A stretch of 64,000 bases of DNA from Proteus penneri (GTDB lineage Bacteria; Pseudomonadota; Gammaproteobacteria; Enterobacterales; Enterobacteriaceae), in assembly GCF_003144535.1 (NCBI RefSeq), contig NZ_PHFJ01000012.1, positions 62,001 to 126,000 on the forward strand, in the 5' to 3' direction. A program made the position numbers and the translations under genes. Numbering within the stretch: position 1 is the stretch's first letter; each line of letters opens with the position of its first letter. Below, piece after piece: positions 18,815 to 28,215 of this stretch. The notes beneath the pieces were generated by a model that was not told where the DNA came from, did not search any database, and saw only the letters and a list, made by a program, of their open reading frames with translations.

Positions 18815-20479
18815 TTATTTTTTATAAACAATTTCGCCTTTAGGTTCGAAATCTGCGGCTTTCAATGGAGAGTGCGCTTCGATATAACCTTTTAAGACTT
18901 CAGCATCAACAAACCCTGTATTAACATAGCCCGGATGAGTATCAATCTTAGGATAACCATCACCACCAATGCCGTTAAAGTTTAGTGTTGCCATACGGTA
19001 AGATTTTGTTTTATCCAATGGCTTGCCTGCAATTTTAACATCGCTAACTTTACAGTCTGTATCTACTGTTAAGCTAACATTGTAGAATTGAGCATAAGCG
19101 CCAGAGTCAACTTTCATACATGCAACTGCTGACAAATAAGGCTCGACTTCTTCACCTTTAAAATCAACATAAACCAGTTCGTTAGCAAAAGGTTGAACTT
19201 TTAATACGTCTTTATAAGTGATATCACCAGATTCAATTGAATCACGCACACCACCACCACTCATAATGGCAAAGTCTGCGTTCGCACGTTCAGCTTGAGC
19301 GGATAATAATAGACGCGCCATATTGGTCTGAACAAAGCGAACTTTACTACGATCACCTTCTAATTTACCAACAACTTCACCCACTTTAATATTCAGTTGC
19401 TCACCCCCTTTTTCTTGGTAAGGTGTCAGCAATTTCATCATTTCAGGGTTATGAGGAATTTCTTCTGTATAGTAAACAAGCTCGGTTGTACCGTCGTCTT
19501 TCTTCACTTTTTGATTTAAGTTGATTGGAATTAATTGGTAATGCTTTAACGTGAATTCACCATTACGGAATTCGAAATCTGCACGACCAACATATTTACC
19601 CCATTCATGAGCCTGAACAATCCATGTACCATTTTGATTATCAGGCGCACAAGGCGTTCCTGGTACATAATCAGCTTGTTTGTAGTTTTTGTTCTCTTGA
19701 GACATACAAACAGGATCTTGTGAGTGACCGCCCACAATCATATCAAGGTAGCCTTTTGGTAAGGCACGCGCCATTTCCACATCACCCGGTGCGTTAGAAC
19801 CGTGATTACCATTATCATAGTGACCCATATGGGTTGCAGCGATAATAATGTCTGGCTTTTCTGTTGTACGCAGTTCTTCTACAACTTTTTTAGCCTCATC
19901 AGAAGGTTTGCGGAATTCTGTATCAGGGAAATTTGCTGGGTTACCAATACGCACAGTATCATCAGTCGTTAAGCCTAATACGGCAATTTTTACACCTTGC
20001 TTATCAAAAATAGTGTAAGGCTTGAATAAACGTTCACCCGTACTTTTTTGATAAATATTCGCAGATAAAAATGGGAATGTTGCCCATTTTTCTTGTTGGC
20101 GCAAAACATCTAATGGATTATCGAATTCATGATTACCCAGAGCCATTGCATCATAGCCCACAAGATTCATCCCTTTAAAATCAGGCTCGGCATCTTGTAA
20201 ATCAGATTCTGGAACACCCGTATTGATATCACCACCCGATAACAACAGTACGCTACCGCCTTTTTTAGCAACTTCATCACGAATGTTATCAACAACCGTT
20301 TTTTGTGCAGCTAAACCATATTCTCCACGATCGTTATGCCAAAAATGGCCATGGTGATCATTGGTATGCAAAATGGTAATTTCGTAGGTTTTATCCTTTT
20401 CCCATGCCTGAGACAACGCCGGCGCCATAGCTAAAGAAACGGTCAAAGCGCATGCTGATAATTTAAAAGATAAGCTCAT
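18815..20479 (-). CDS. ushA: UshA: UDP-sugar hydrolase / 5'-nucleotidase
   Basis: This periplasmic enzyme degrades nucleotides and UDP-sugars for uptake. The 554-residue precursor has a signal peptide of about 25 residues (ending ALSQA). The metallophosphoesterase domain comes next, with ILHTNDHHGH near residue 35, GGDINTG, ALGNHEFDNP and ATHMGHY. A C-terminal nucleotide-binding domain contains the GGGVRD and GGDGYP motifs. Length is close to E. coli UshA (550). It is transcribed divergently from ybaL, with a decayed fsr between them. Confidence 0.96.
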   Translation of the reverse strand: MSLSFKLSACALTVSLAMAPALSQAWEKDKTYEITILHTNDHHGHFWHNDRGEYGLAAQKTVVDNIRDEVAKKGGSVLLLSGGDINTGVPESDLQDAEPDFKGMNLVGYDAMALGNHEFDNPLDVLRQQEKWATFPFLSANIYQKSTGERLFKPYTIFDKQGVKIAVLGLTTDDTVRIGNPANFPDTEFRKPSDEAKKVVEELRTTEKPDIIIAATHMGHYDNGNHGSNAPGDVEMARALPKGYLDMIVGGHSQDPVCMSQENKNYKQADYVPGTPCAPDNQNGTWIVQAHEWGKYVGRADFEFRNGEFTLKHYQLIPINLNQKVKKDDGTTELVYYTEEIPHNPEMMKLLTPYQEKGGEQLNIKVGEVVGKLEGDRSKVRFVQTNMARLLLSAQAERANADFAIMSGGGVRDSIESGDITYKDVLKVQPFANELVYVDFKGEEVEPYLSAVACMKVDSGAYAQFYNVSLTVDTDCKVSDVKIAGKPLDKTKSYRMATLNFNGIGGDGYPKIDTHPGYVNTGFVDAEVLKGYIEAHSPLKAADFEPKGEIVYKK

Positions 20480-20880
20480 GGTATATCCCCATGTATATTA
20501 TTTATTGAGAAAGTTCTGCCATGTATCTACAGTAGAAAAAGAAGACAGAAGTTAAATACTTTTGCTGTATTTTATGATGTAGGTTATATAATTTTTTTAT
20601 TATTTCATTGATCCGATAGTTTTTTTGAGACATGAATCAAACTCTATTTCTCACAAAAGCACTCAACTCTAAATAGATGTAAAGTAGACTAATAAAAATA
20701 GAAATAATTTACCAAAATGTAATATAAAAAAAGAAAGTAAATCCCCATTGATTCTCTCTTACTAAGTTGCTGGCAATTGTAGTGCTATTACAAATTAGCC
20801 GTCGGTATAAAATTCAGCAAGATACTCAGAAAAAACAACCCTATGCACTAAAAAGGAAAGCAATATTTACATGTAAGACT
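20480..20880. other. Non-coding stretch upstream of ushA
   Basis: About 400 bp of AT-rich sequence holds the ushA promoter region. It probably also contains the unrecognisable remains of the 5' part of fsr, because the recognisable fsr 3' end follows directly. I see no intact gene here. Confidence 0.5.
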
Positions 20881-20881
20881 C

Positions 20882-21163
20882 ATTGGTGTAATTTTTGCTT
20901 CAGCATTTTCTGCTATCTTAATTTATGCTCAATAGTTAGTTTTAGGTGAGAAGAGTATGATTCCAGAGCGTTTCTTCGGAGTTGCTTTTAGGATGAATGA
21001 AATGAGTGCTGAGGCCTTAGGATATATTATGGATCAGAATAGTATTGAATATGTCTATCATATCTTAGCCTACCTCCCACTATTAGGTGTTTTTATCACT
21101 CTTCTTACTAATATTGGGTCGATAAAGCTGAATAACTTGTTATCACCTCTGTTACCAAAATGA
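20882..21163 (+). pseudogene. fsr: Remnant of fosmidomycin-resistance transporter Fsr
   Basis: The frame beginning at 20882 reads FASAFSAILIYAQ, then an in-frame TAG, then LVLGEKSMIPERFFGVAF and further on ALGYIMDQNSIEYVYHILA with LPLLGVF. This order matches the last two or three helices of the MFS protein Fsr: SAFSA, YAQE, FFG-AFGMGG, AAVLG-LAD and SIEFVY. The stop stands where family members have Glu, and several glycines of the FGMGG segment are lost. The position (between ushA and ybaL) and orientation match intact fsr in E. coli. The remnant is non-functional. Confidence 0.78.
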
Positions 21164-21373
21164 ACTGAAAACAGAGTATTTCTTACTTCAAAAGGTAAGA
21201 CTAATTAAAATAACATAGAAAAGTGCATTTGCATTAAAAAACTCAATAAACTTGCTATTTTTATAAATAATCGATAATTTTTAGCGAATTTATTGCATGA
21301 ATACGCTAAACTATCAGCCTGCTATATTACTCGCCCCTCGATACATGTAGTTTTATAAAAAGAAGGAGAATTG

Positions 21374-23134
21374 ATGCCGCATTCAACACCTCTCATTACC
21401 ACCATTGTTGGTGGATTAGCACTTGCTTATATTTTAGGCATGATCGCTCAACGGCTAAAAATTTCACCTTTAGTAGGATATCTTGCTGCAGGCGTACTCG
21501 CTGGCCCATTTACTCCCGGCTTTGTTGCTGATACTTCTCTCGCTCCTGAACTCGCTGAAATTGGCGTTATTCTGCTAATGTTTGGCGTAGGTTTACACTT
21601 TTCATTAAAAGATCTAATGGCAGTAAAAGCCATCGCTATTCCGGGTGCTATTGCTCAAATTGCAGTAGCAACACTATTAGGATTGGGATTATCAGCATTT
21701 TTTGGCTGGGGTTTATTTAGTGGCATTGTATTCGGTTTATGTCTATCAACAGCAAGTACCGTTGTACTTTTACGCGCACTTGAAGAAAGAGGCCTGATTG
21801 ATAGCCAACGAGGTCAAATTGCTATTGGTTGGTTGATTGTTGAAGACTTAGCTATGGTGTTAGCTCTTGTACTACTCCCTGCTATTGCCAATATGCTGGA
21901 AAGTAGCGATCAAACCAATGTTTCTCAACTGATGATCAATTTAGGCATCACTATCGGTAAAGTCGTTGCCTTTATCTTAATCATGATGATTGTTGGTCGT
22001 AAACTTATTCCTTGGATTTTAGCCAAAACCGCAGCAACAGGCTCTCGTGAGTTATTTACATTGAGTGTACTCGCCCTTGCTTTAGGTATCGCTTATGGTG
22101 CTGTAACTTTATTTGATGCTTCCTTCGCATTAGGGGCATTCTTTGCCGGTATGGTGCTTAACGAGTCTGAATTAAGCCACAGAGCGGCTCAAGATACTTT
22201 ACCACTGAGAGATGCTTTCGCAGTTCTGTTCTTTGTGTCTGTCGGTATGTTGTTTGACCCAATGGTATTAATTGAACACCCTCTCGGCATCTTAGCAACG
22301 CTGGCTATCATTATTATTGGTAAATCAGTAGCTGCATTACTCCTTGTACGAATGTTTGGACATTCCCGACGTACTGCCTTAACCATTTCAGTCAGCCTTG
22401 CGCAAATTGGTGAGTTTGCCTTTATTCTTGCGGGCCTCGGTGTGGCACTAAACGTTTTGGAACCAGATGCTCGTAATCTGGTGTTAGCTGGTGCTTTAGT
22501 CTCTATTATGCTAAACCCAGTGCTGTTCTCTTTATTAGACCGTTATCTGGCAAAAACAGAAACCAAAGAAGAAGTAGAACAACTACAACAAGAAGAGCTA
22601 GAAGAAGAGATGCCCGTCCCTGTTGATATTTGTGGTCACGCTATTATCGTCGGTTATGGTCGCGCGGGAAGTATGCTTGCTGAAAAATTATTAGCTCAAT
22701 CTATCCCATTAGTTATTATCGAAAATAGCCGTAACAAATTCGCTGAATTAAAAGAAAAAAGTTTAAACACAGTGCTGGGTAATGCATCAACCAAAGAGTC
22801 ACTTGCTTTAGCCCGTATTGATTGTGCTAAATCTTTATTACTGACGATACCTAATGGTTATGAAGCAGCTGATATCGCCGAAACAGCAAGAAGCATGAAC
22901 CCTGATTTAAATATCATTGTTCGTGCTCATTTTGACGATATTATCGTGCGTGCTAACTATGATGAAGAAGCTTCTTTTATCCTTGAGAAAGGTGCAAATC
23001 ACGTCGTTATCGATGAAGATCAAACGGCATCTGCCATGGCGGATATGCTAATTAAAGAAGTCGAATTTGGTTGTGCTATTGATGATACACCTGAAAATGG
23101 TCAACAAATCATTGCACCTAGCGCAGCGCAATAA
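21374..23134 (+). CDS. ybaL: Putative K+/H+ antiporter YbaL (CPA2 family)
   Basis: This 586-residue protein has about twelve or thirteen membrane segments of the Kef-type CPA2 family (about residues 5-390). A cytosolic RCK/TrkA-N domain starts at HAIIVGYGRAGSMLAEK near 418 and carries the Rossmann G-x-G-x-x-G. A short acidic linker with EEVEQLQQEELEEE joins the halves. Such proteins exchange K+ for H+ under control of NAD(H) or adducts. I chose ATG 21374 with AAGGAG upstream; an in-frame TTG at 21371 is immediately before it. E. coli YbaL (558 residues) occupies the same locus. Confidence 0.93.
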   Translation: MPHSTPLITTIVGGLALAYILGMIAQRLKISPLVGYLAAGVLAGPFTPGFVADTSLAPELAEIGVILLMFGVGLHFSLKDLMAVKAIAIPGAIAQIAVATLLGLGLSAFFGWGLFSGIVFGLCLSTASTVVLLRALEERGLIDSQRGQIAIGWLIVEDLAMVLALVLLPAIANMLESSDQTNVSQLMINLGITIGKVVAFILIMMIVGRKLIPWILAKTAATGSRELFTLSVLALALGIAYGAVTLFDASFALGAFFAGMVLNESELSHRAAQDTLPLRDAFAVLFFVSVGMLFDPMVLIEHPLGILATLAIIIIGKSVAALLLVRMFGHSRRTALTISVSLAQIGEFAFILAGLGVALNVLEPDARNLVLAGALVSIMLNPVLFSLLDRYLAKTETKEEVEQLQQEELEEEMPVPVDICGHAIIVGYGRAGSMLAEKLLAQSIPLVIIENSRNKFAELKEKSLNTVLGNASTKESLALARIDCAKSLLLTIPNGYEAADIAETARSMNPDLNIIVRAHFDDIIVRANYDEEASFILEKGANHVVIDEDQTASAMADMLIKEVEFGCAIDDTPENGQQIIAPSAAQ

Positions 23135-23172
23135 CTCAGCATGGTGGCTTAAAGTTCACTAAGTTTACTTGC

Positions 23173-23214
23173 TAATAACCCCTTAAGTCATTTATTACTT
23201 GAGGGGTTATTTTT
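23173..23214 (+). terminator. Terminator after ybaL
   Basis: TAATAACCCCTTAAGT and ACTTGAGGGGTTATT form a 15-bp stem with one G-T-type mismatch, followed by TTTT. It serves ybaL and may also stop the convergent reductase gene. Confidence 0.85.
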
Positions 23215-23252
23215 AATAACGGGAATAAAAGAATAAAGCACATTAATAATAC

Positions 23253-24377
23253 TTATTCTTTATAGGCTGGATAATCTGTATATCCTTTAGCATCACCCCC
23301 ATAAAGAGAAGTATGATCAACATTATTTAATTGCCAATTATGCGCAATACGTTCGGGTAAATCAGGATTAGCAATAAAAGGACGGCCAAATGCAATCATA
23401 TCAGCCAAACCCTCTTTAATAAGTTTTATTGCACGTTCTGCTGTATAGCGCCCAGCATAAAAAATAGCACCACTAAAAATTTGACGGATATCTTTACGAA
23501 AATCTATCGGCATTTCAGGCGCATTATCCCAATCAGCTTCTGCGATTGACAGATAAGCAACATGACTATCTTCTAAAATTTTTACCGCTTCGATGTACGT
23601 TTCACGAGGATCATCCTCAACAATTCCCAGATAAACCCGCTCCTCTTTTGTACTTGAAAACAGAGGAGAAAAACGAACACCTAAATTTTCTGAGCCAATC
23701 TCTTTCGATACGGTTTCAACAATTTCTTTTAAAAAACGCAGACGATTTTTGAGTGTTCCACCATATTCATCATCACGATTATTACTTTGTGATGAAATAA
23801 ATTGGTTCACTAAATAACCATTAGCACTGTGGATTTCAACGCCATCAAAACCCGCATCCATTGCATTACGCGCAGCTTGAGCATAAAGCTGAACCACTTG
23901 TTTTACTTCGTCTGTCGTTAGCGCTCTTGGGATTGAAGGATCAACCAAAGCACCTTGGTGTGGCGCTGTTTCGATAAAAACCTTAACACCCGTAGCCGGT
24001 ATATCAGAAGCACTGATAGGCGCATCACCATGAGGTTGTAACGAAGTGTGTGATACACGTCCTACATGCCAAAGCTGAGCAAAAATGACACTGCCTTTAT
24101 CATGTACTGCTTGCGTTATTTTTTTCCAGCCTTCAATTTGCTCTGGACTATAAATACCTGGAGTCCAAGCATATCCTTGACCTCTTGGCTCAATTTGTGT
24201 TCCTTCTGTGACCATTAGCCCCGCACCTGCTCGTTGAGCATAATAAGTAGCCATCAGTTCATTAGGAATATTGCCAGGCTGAGAGCTTCTTGAGCGCGTT
24301 AATGGCGGTAAAACTATTCTATTTCTTAATTGGTGACACCCCAATTTTACGGGCTCAAATAAAAGACTATTTTTCAT
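23253..24377 (-). CDS. Old yellow enzyme family reductase, NemA-like
   Basis: This is a 374-residue FMN-dependent NAD(P)H:flavin oxidoreductase of the old-yellow-enzyme class, which reduces activated alkenes, nitro compounds or N-ethylmaleimide. It starts with the family N-terminus (FEPVKLG, RNRIVLPPLTRSR). It also has QLWHVGRVSH near residue 100, GVEIHSANGYLVNQFIS near 180, and a C-terminal AFGRPFIANPDLPER phosphate-binding loop. ATG 24377 has AGGAG 9-10 bases upstream; the open frame extends 22 codons further without family similarity. It is divergent from a GlxA-type regulator, which probably controls it. Confidence 0.88.
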   Translation of the reverse strand: MKNSLLFEPVKLGCHQLRNRIVLPPLTRSRSSQPGNIPNELMATYYAQRAGAGLMVTEGTQIEPRGQGYAWTPGIYSPEQIEGWKKITQAVHDKGSVIFAQLWHVGRVSHTSLQPHGDAPISASDIPATGVKVFIETAPHQGALVDPSIPRALTTDEVKQVVQLYAQAARNAMDAGFDGVEIHSANGYLVNQFISSQSNNRDDEYGGTLKNRLRFLKEIVETVSKEIGSENLGVRFSPLFSSTKEERVYLGIVEDDPRETYIEAVKILEDSHVAYLSIAEADWDNAPEMPIDFRKDIRQIFSGAIFYAGRYTAERAIKLIKEGLADMIAFGRPFIANPDLPERIAHNWQLNNVDHTSLYGGDAKGYTDYPAYKE

Positions 24378-24515
24378 CTGTAACCACTCCTTTAAAAAGT
24401 ATGTTTGAATATTAGACCCACCTTTAAATGACCTCAATGACATATATGCAATGATTTAGGACATCGTGGTAAGATGAAAAGAAGAAATTAACAAACGAGC
24501 GCCTTGAGGTGACAC

Positions 24516-25451
24516 ATGTTAAAAATAGGATTAATTGTTTATCCCCATTTCCAATCCTTTAGCCTTTCAGTGGCGAGTGTTTTTGAATATGCAAATTTAC
24601 TCTCGCAACAAAAATTATATGATTTCCAAATCTATTCAGATCAAGGCGGGTTGATCCACGCATCCTACGGCATTACCGTTGATAGTGCCCCCTTACTTCC
24701 TACATCTGACTATGACACACTAATAATCTCAGGAGATTACCACGCAGGCTTTGGCTCTGATACGTTAATATCAATAATAAAAGATATTAGTGTGAATACA
24801 CGCCGAATGGCTTCTGTTTGCTCTGGTGCTTTTTTATTAGCAAAAGCAGGTTTACTGAAAAATAAGCGAGTAACTACCCACTGGTTACATGCAAAAAAAT
24901 TTAGGCAAGATTTTCCTGATGTAATTTTAGAAGAAGATAAAATTTTTATTATTGATGACAACATCTGGACATCTGCGGGTATGTCTGCAGGTATTGATCT
25001 CGCCTTAGCAATGGTTGAAAACGACTTTGGACAGGATTTAGCTCGAAATATTGCGAGAAAATTAGTGTTATATCATCGCCGAGGAAGTGCACAATCCCAA
25101 TTTTCAGCACTACTTGATCTTGATGCAAAAACCGATCGGATACAAAAAACACTCACTTACGCAAAAGAGAATATCAACGGCGATCTCTCTGTTGAAACCC
25201 TTGCTCAAATTGCTAATCTCAGCCCAAGGCAATTTAGCCGTATATTTAGAAGTGAAACAGGACAATCCCCCGCAAAAGCCATTGAGCAATTACGCGTTGA
25301 AGAAGCGAGAATGAGAATAGAGACCACAATGAATTCATTAGAAATTATCGCGAGAGAGACAGGTTTTGGTGATAGAGAACGTATGCGACAAGCTTTTTTA
25401 AGAGCCTTTGATCAATCACCACAAACGATCCAACGTATCTTTCATCAATAA
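24516..25451 (+). CDS. GlxA-type AraC regulator (DJ-1/PfpI plus HTH)
   Basis: This 311-residue transcription factor has an N-terminal DJ-1/PfpI (class I amidotransferase-like) domain (about 1-190). The nucleophile-elbow sequence ASVCSGAF near residue 95 keeps the cysteine. A C-terminal AraC/XylS domain (about 210-311) has two helix-turn-helix motifs (LAQIANLSPRQFSRIF and ARETGFGDRERMRQAF). FtrA/GlxA regulators often sense reactive small molecules and control a divergent reductase. The gene is divergent from the NemA-like gene with about 138 bp between starts, so that gene is the likely target. The ligand is unknown. Confidence 0.86.
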   Translation: MLKIGLIVYPHFQSFSLSVASVFEYANLLSQQKLYDFQIYSDQGGLIHASYGITVDSAPLLPTSDYDTLIISGDYHAGFGSDTLISIIKDISVNTRRMASVCSGAFLLAKAGLLKNKRVTTHWLHAKKFRQDFPDVILEEDKIFIIDDNIWTSAGMSAGIDLALAMVENDFGQDLARNIARKLVLYHRRGSAQSQFSALLDLDAKTDRIQKTLTYAKENINGDLSVETLAQIANLSPRQFSRIFRSETGQSPAKAIEQLRVEEARMRIETTMNSLEIIARETGFGDRERMRQAFLRAFDQSPQTIQRIFHQ

Positions 25452-25508
25452 TAGCTAGCTATTCCTAAAAAGTGTCAACCTTATTTAGGACGAATTCAGA
25501 CGTTATAA

Positions 25509-25574
25509 AAAAGCCACTCCTTGAAATGAACTGACCCCAGTTTATTGGACAGTTTTAATTAAGGTATGGCTTTT
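25509..25574. repeat. Inverted repeat enclosing an IS3-like terminus
   Basis: Arms AAAAGCCACTCCTT (25509-25522) and AAGGTATGGCTTTT (25561-25574) pair at 12 of 14 positions. With flanking A- and T-runs they could act as a terminator between two convergent genes. The loop contains a 25-base string at 25527-25551 (TGAACTGACCCC, then TTATTGGACA). It resembles terminal inverted repeats of IS3-family elements, from memory. No transposase reading frame is present. Confidence 0.45.
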
Positions 25575-25606
25575 ATCATTTCTTTCAGTACGGCTATTTA
25601 TCTTTA

Positions 25607-26629
25607 TTACCAGCGATAACCGACACCAAAGGTATAATTGGTATTACTTGAATCCGCTTTATCACCTTTTGTCTTTTCTTTCACAATATTGGCATTAAGA
25701 TTAATACTATCAGTGACATTATACATAAGACCAATTCGCGCATTTAAATCAAGGCTAACATCGTTATCAAAACTACGACCAATACGACCTTTGGTATAAG
25801 CAGTTACTTTTTTAGCAAAAAGATGTTGGTTATAATCCCAACCTAAAGCACCTTGTAAGTAATTAGCATCCCCATCATAACGGTATTTTAAGTTTTGATA
25901 ACTTAATAAAGTAGTAAAAGATAATGAGCTTAATTCATCATCCCATACTTGCCAACCTGGGCCCGTACCAACTCCTGCCTTTTCTTTAATATCCTCAACC
26001 CAGTCATGTTGGTAACTGACATAACCACGCCAGAAAAATGAAGGTGTTATAAAGCGGTCAAGATCATAACCTAAATTATAGTAATAAGTACTTACATTAC
26101 TATCATCTTTATTACGTAACATCGCACCAGTAAAATTTTGACGCCATATATCATTAGCAATATTGAGATTCCCATCTACCGAGTATTTCTCATTAGTAGA
26201 AGAGCCTTTATTATAAGAAGCTCCTGCATTTAAGCTTCCTGTTATTTTATTATCTATCGATACTGCACTTAATTTATTATCTACTTTATCTTTACTTAAG
26301 ACTAAAGAGTCATTAATTGGCACTCTTTCTTTATTATTATCGGTTATTAATGTAATTTCCCCCTCAGATGAACTCTCAATTGAATTTATTGATGTCCACT
26401 TTGAAAAGGTTGCATTTTTTATTAACGATGGTGTATTTACCGTAAAAGATTTGACATTATCAAGGTTAATCCTTATTTCACCAGCATAATCTGTTTTCAC
26501 AAGGATTCTATTACTGTCAATAATAGAAATAGTGCCCGATATTTCATCACCATTCTTTAAATATATATTATCAGCACATGCTCCAGCAGAAAATAAAACT
26601 AAAAATAAAAAACTTATACTCTTGTGCAT
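25607..26629 (-). CDS. DUF481 outer-membrane-like protein
   Basis: This 340-residue exported protein has a signal peptide of about 19 residues (ending GACA). A short domain follows with DNIYLKNGDEISGTI and IRINLDNVKSF (about 20-70). The C-terminal two-thirds (about 120-340) alternate aromatic and polar residues, as in beta strands, and end in GVGYRW with a terminal aromatic. This is the DUF481 layout (YdiY-like, salt-induced outer membrane protein). Function is not established; it is probably an outer-membrane barrel. It stands alone, convergent with the GlxA-type gene. Confidence 0.8.
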   Translation of the reverse strand: MHKSISFLFLVLFSAGACADNIYLKNGDEISGTISIIDSNRILVKTDYAGEIRINLDNVKSFTVNTPSLIKNATFSKWTSINSIESSSEGEITLITDNNKERVPINDSLVLSKDKVDNKLSAVSIDNKITGSLNAGASYNKGSSTNEKYSVDGNLNIANDIWRQNFTGAMLRNKDDSNVSTYYYNLGYDLDRFITPSFFWRGYVSYQHDWVEDIKEKAGVGTGPGWQVWDDELSSLSFTTLLSYQNLKYRYDGDANYLQGALGWDYNQHLFAKKVTAYTKGRIGRSFDNDVSLDLNARIGLMYNVTDSINLNANIVKEKTKGDKADSSNTNYTFGVGYRW

Positions 26630-26734
26630 CTATATTCCCCTTTATTTAAGTCTTTATAACTGTAGTCAGGGATATAAAAATACACAAGATAACTAACCTA
26701 TATAATTGATTAATTACTCTTGTGTATTGAAATA

Positions 26735-26760
26735 GTCTTAATAAGATGAATTATTAAGAC
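26735..26760 (-). terminator. Hairpin downstream of gsk
   Basis: GTCTTAATAA and TTATTAAGAC form a perfect 10-bp stem with a 6-base loop, about 40 bp beyond the gsk stop codon on the gsk strand. Termination is plausible but the stem is AT-rich. Confidence 0.55.
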
Positions 26761-26801
26761 AAATTATAAAGTAATGTATTATAGCGTGTTGATAGATGTA
26801 T

Positions 26802-28112
26802 TTAACGCTCCCAATAAGCTTCTTCTAAGCTGTCTTCTTTTTCAGGCAAGCCACGTGTTAAGCGCGGAGAATGCTGACTTAGCACTTGATAACTCACTCG
26901 GTTAGCATATTTACAGACTTGTGCTAACGATGAATAAGTTAAATAAGTGCGAGGATGCTTACTTGAATTTGGCACATTGATGCGATGATAGCTATTCGCT
27001 GTAATATCATGCAGTAATGCTGATAATGCCGCATCACCCGCACCATTCGTATTCATGATTTTTTCAGGGCCACCCATATAAGGTTCAATATGAGAATAGA
27101 CTTTCTCTGGCTCTTCACAATCTTTACGACGCATTGCACGACTAAATTCATAACGATTAAATTCAGCAATAGCACCGGGTAATAAAGGATGTGAGGTTTG
27201 GCGCTTAAAGTTGTGTTCTGTATAACCGCCCATATAAAGCCCAGCAGGCCCTGCAGTACACAACACTAAATCAACCCATTCTAAAGCAGCATCGGAAGCT
27301 AACAGAGGATCAGCATGTCCTGTTAATTCAAAAGCTTCATCTTCGTTCATTGCGACAACAGAAACATGCTCTTTTAAGAAATCACGCCACCATTGTGGAT
27401 CATCTGCAATAACATATTTTGTACCCAGCGTAAGAACCACAGGTACATCATATTTTTTCGCATACTCAATCGCTTTCATGGTTGCTAACGGCATCGGTTC
27501 ACCCGGTTTACAGCGAACTAAGTAAGCCGTTAATACCAACGCAGAAGCTTCTGCAATCACCTCTTCCGGAATACTTTCTGGTTTAAGTTGGTTCATTTGA
27601 CCAGGGCTAATCGCAAATGTACGTTCGCCATTTTCCGTGATCAGCGTAAAACAGCGACCAATTGCACCATCAACACCTTGGAGGTAATTAAGATCAGTAC
27701 GGCTAGATGTGTTACATAAATAACGATAAGCATAGCTACCAATCTGAATGTTATTACACATAGTACCTAATAACACAGAACGATCATCAGCTAATACAGA
27801 GTAGTTATGTAGCGTATTACCAATCGTACCGCCAGCAAATTCGTGTGTTATCAGATTATTGTCTGTTAATTCACGATAAAGTGCCTCTGCGACATCATCT
27901 TCAATAACAAGAGAGTGTCCCTGACTCAAGTTATAACGGGTAATAAATGCCTCATCAACTTTCGCTTCGATATCCACCAGTGTTTGGTCAATGCCGACAA
28001 TATAAGCGCGCGAAGATTCACTCTCCGTCATATTGATAATGGGTTGTAATAGAGGATCTCGTAAACTAACGGGAAAATAGTGTTTGGATTTTCGTTTGCC
28101 AGGGAATTTCAT
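26802..28112 (-). CDS. gsk: Inosine-guanosine kinase
   Basis: Gsk phosphorylates inosine and guanosine to IMP and GMP in nucleoside salvage. The 436-residue product is a PfkB-family kinase nearly collinear with E. coli Gsk (434). It begins MKFPGKRKSKHYFPV, has VVGIDQT-like VGIDQTLVD and FAGGTIGNT, and ends with the catalytic NTNGAGDAALSALLHD block near residue 350. I chose ATG 28112 because it matches the E. coli start; the open frame extends 15 codons further. It lies next to a Wzz-like gene and the hemH/adk/htpG block. Confidence 0.96.
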   Translation of the reverse strand: MKFPGKRKSKHYFPVSLRDPLLQPIINMTESESSRAYIVGIDQTLVDIEAKVDEAFITRYNLSQGHSLVIEDDVAEALYRELTDNNLITHEFAGGTIGNTLHNYSVLADDRSVLLGTMCNNIQIGSYAYRYLCNTSSRTDLNYLQGVDGAIGRCFTLITENGERTFAISPGQMNQLKPESIPEEVIAEASALVLTAYLVRCKPGEPMPLATMKAIEYAKKYDVPVVLTLGTKYVIADDPQWWRDFLKEHVSVVAMNEDEAFELTGHADPLLASDAALEWVDLVLCTAGPAGLYMGGYTEHNFKRQTSHPLLPGAIAEFNRYEFSRAMRRKDCEEPEKVYSHIEPYMGGPEKIMNTNGAGDAALSALLHDITANSYHRINVPNSSKHPRTYLTYSSLAQVCKYANRVSYQVLSQHSPRLTRGLPEKEDSLEEAYWER

Positions 28113-28215
28113 TGTGAACGATGCTACACAGCTAAAAAAGATGCGCAATGTTAACACAATATTATGGGAGAGACAGTAGGTGTACGTCAGTACACCTACT
28201 TATTTAAAGATATTT

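Noticed and set aside
20767-20949. 60-codon open frame upstream of the fsr remnant
   Set aside because: It runs in a different frame from the recognisable Fsr similarity and has no coding character.
25566-25606. Start of a transposase reading frame after the IS3-like end
   Set aside because: The frame from 25566 does not resemble any transposase and runs into the DUF481 gene end.
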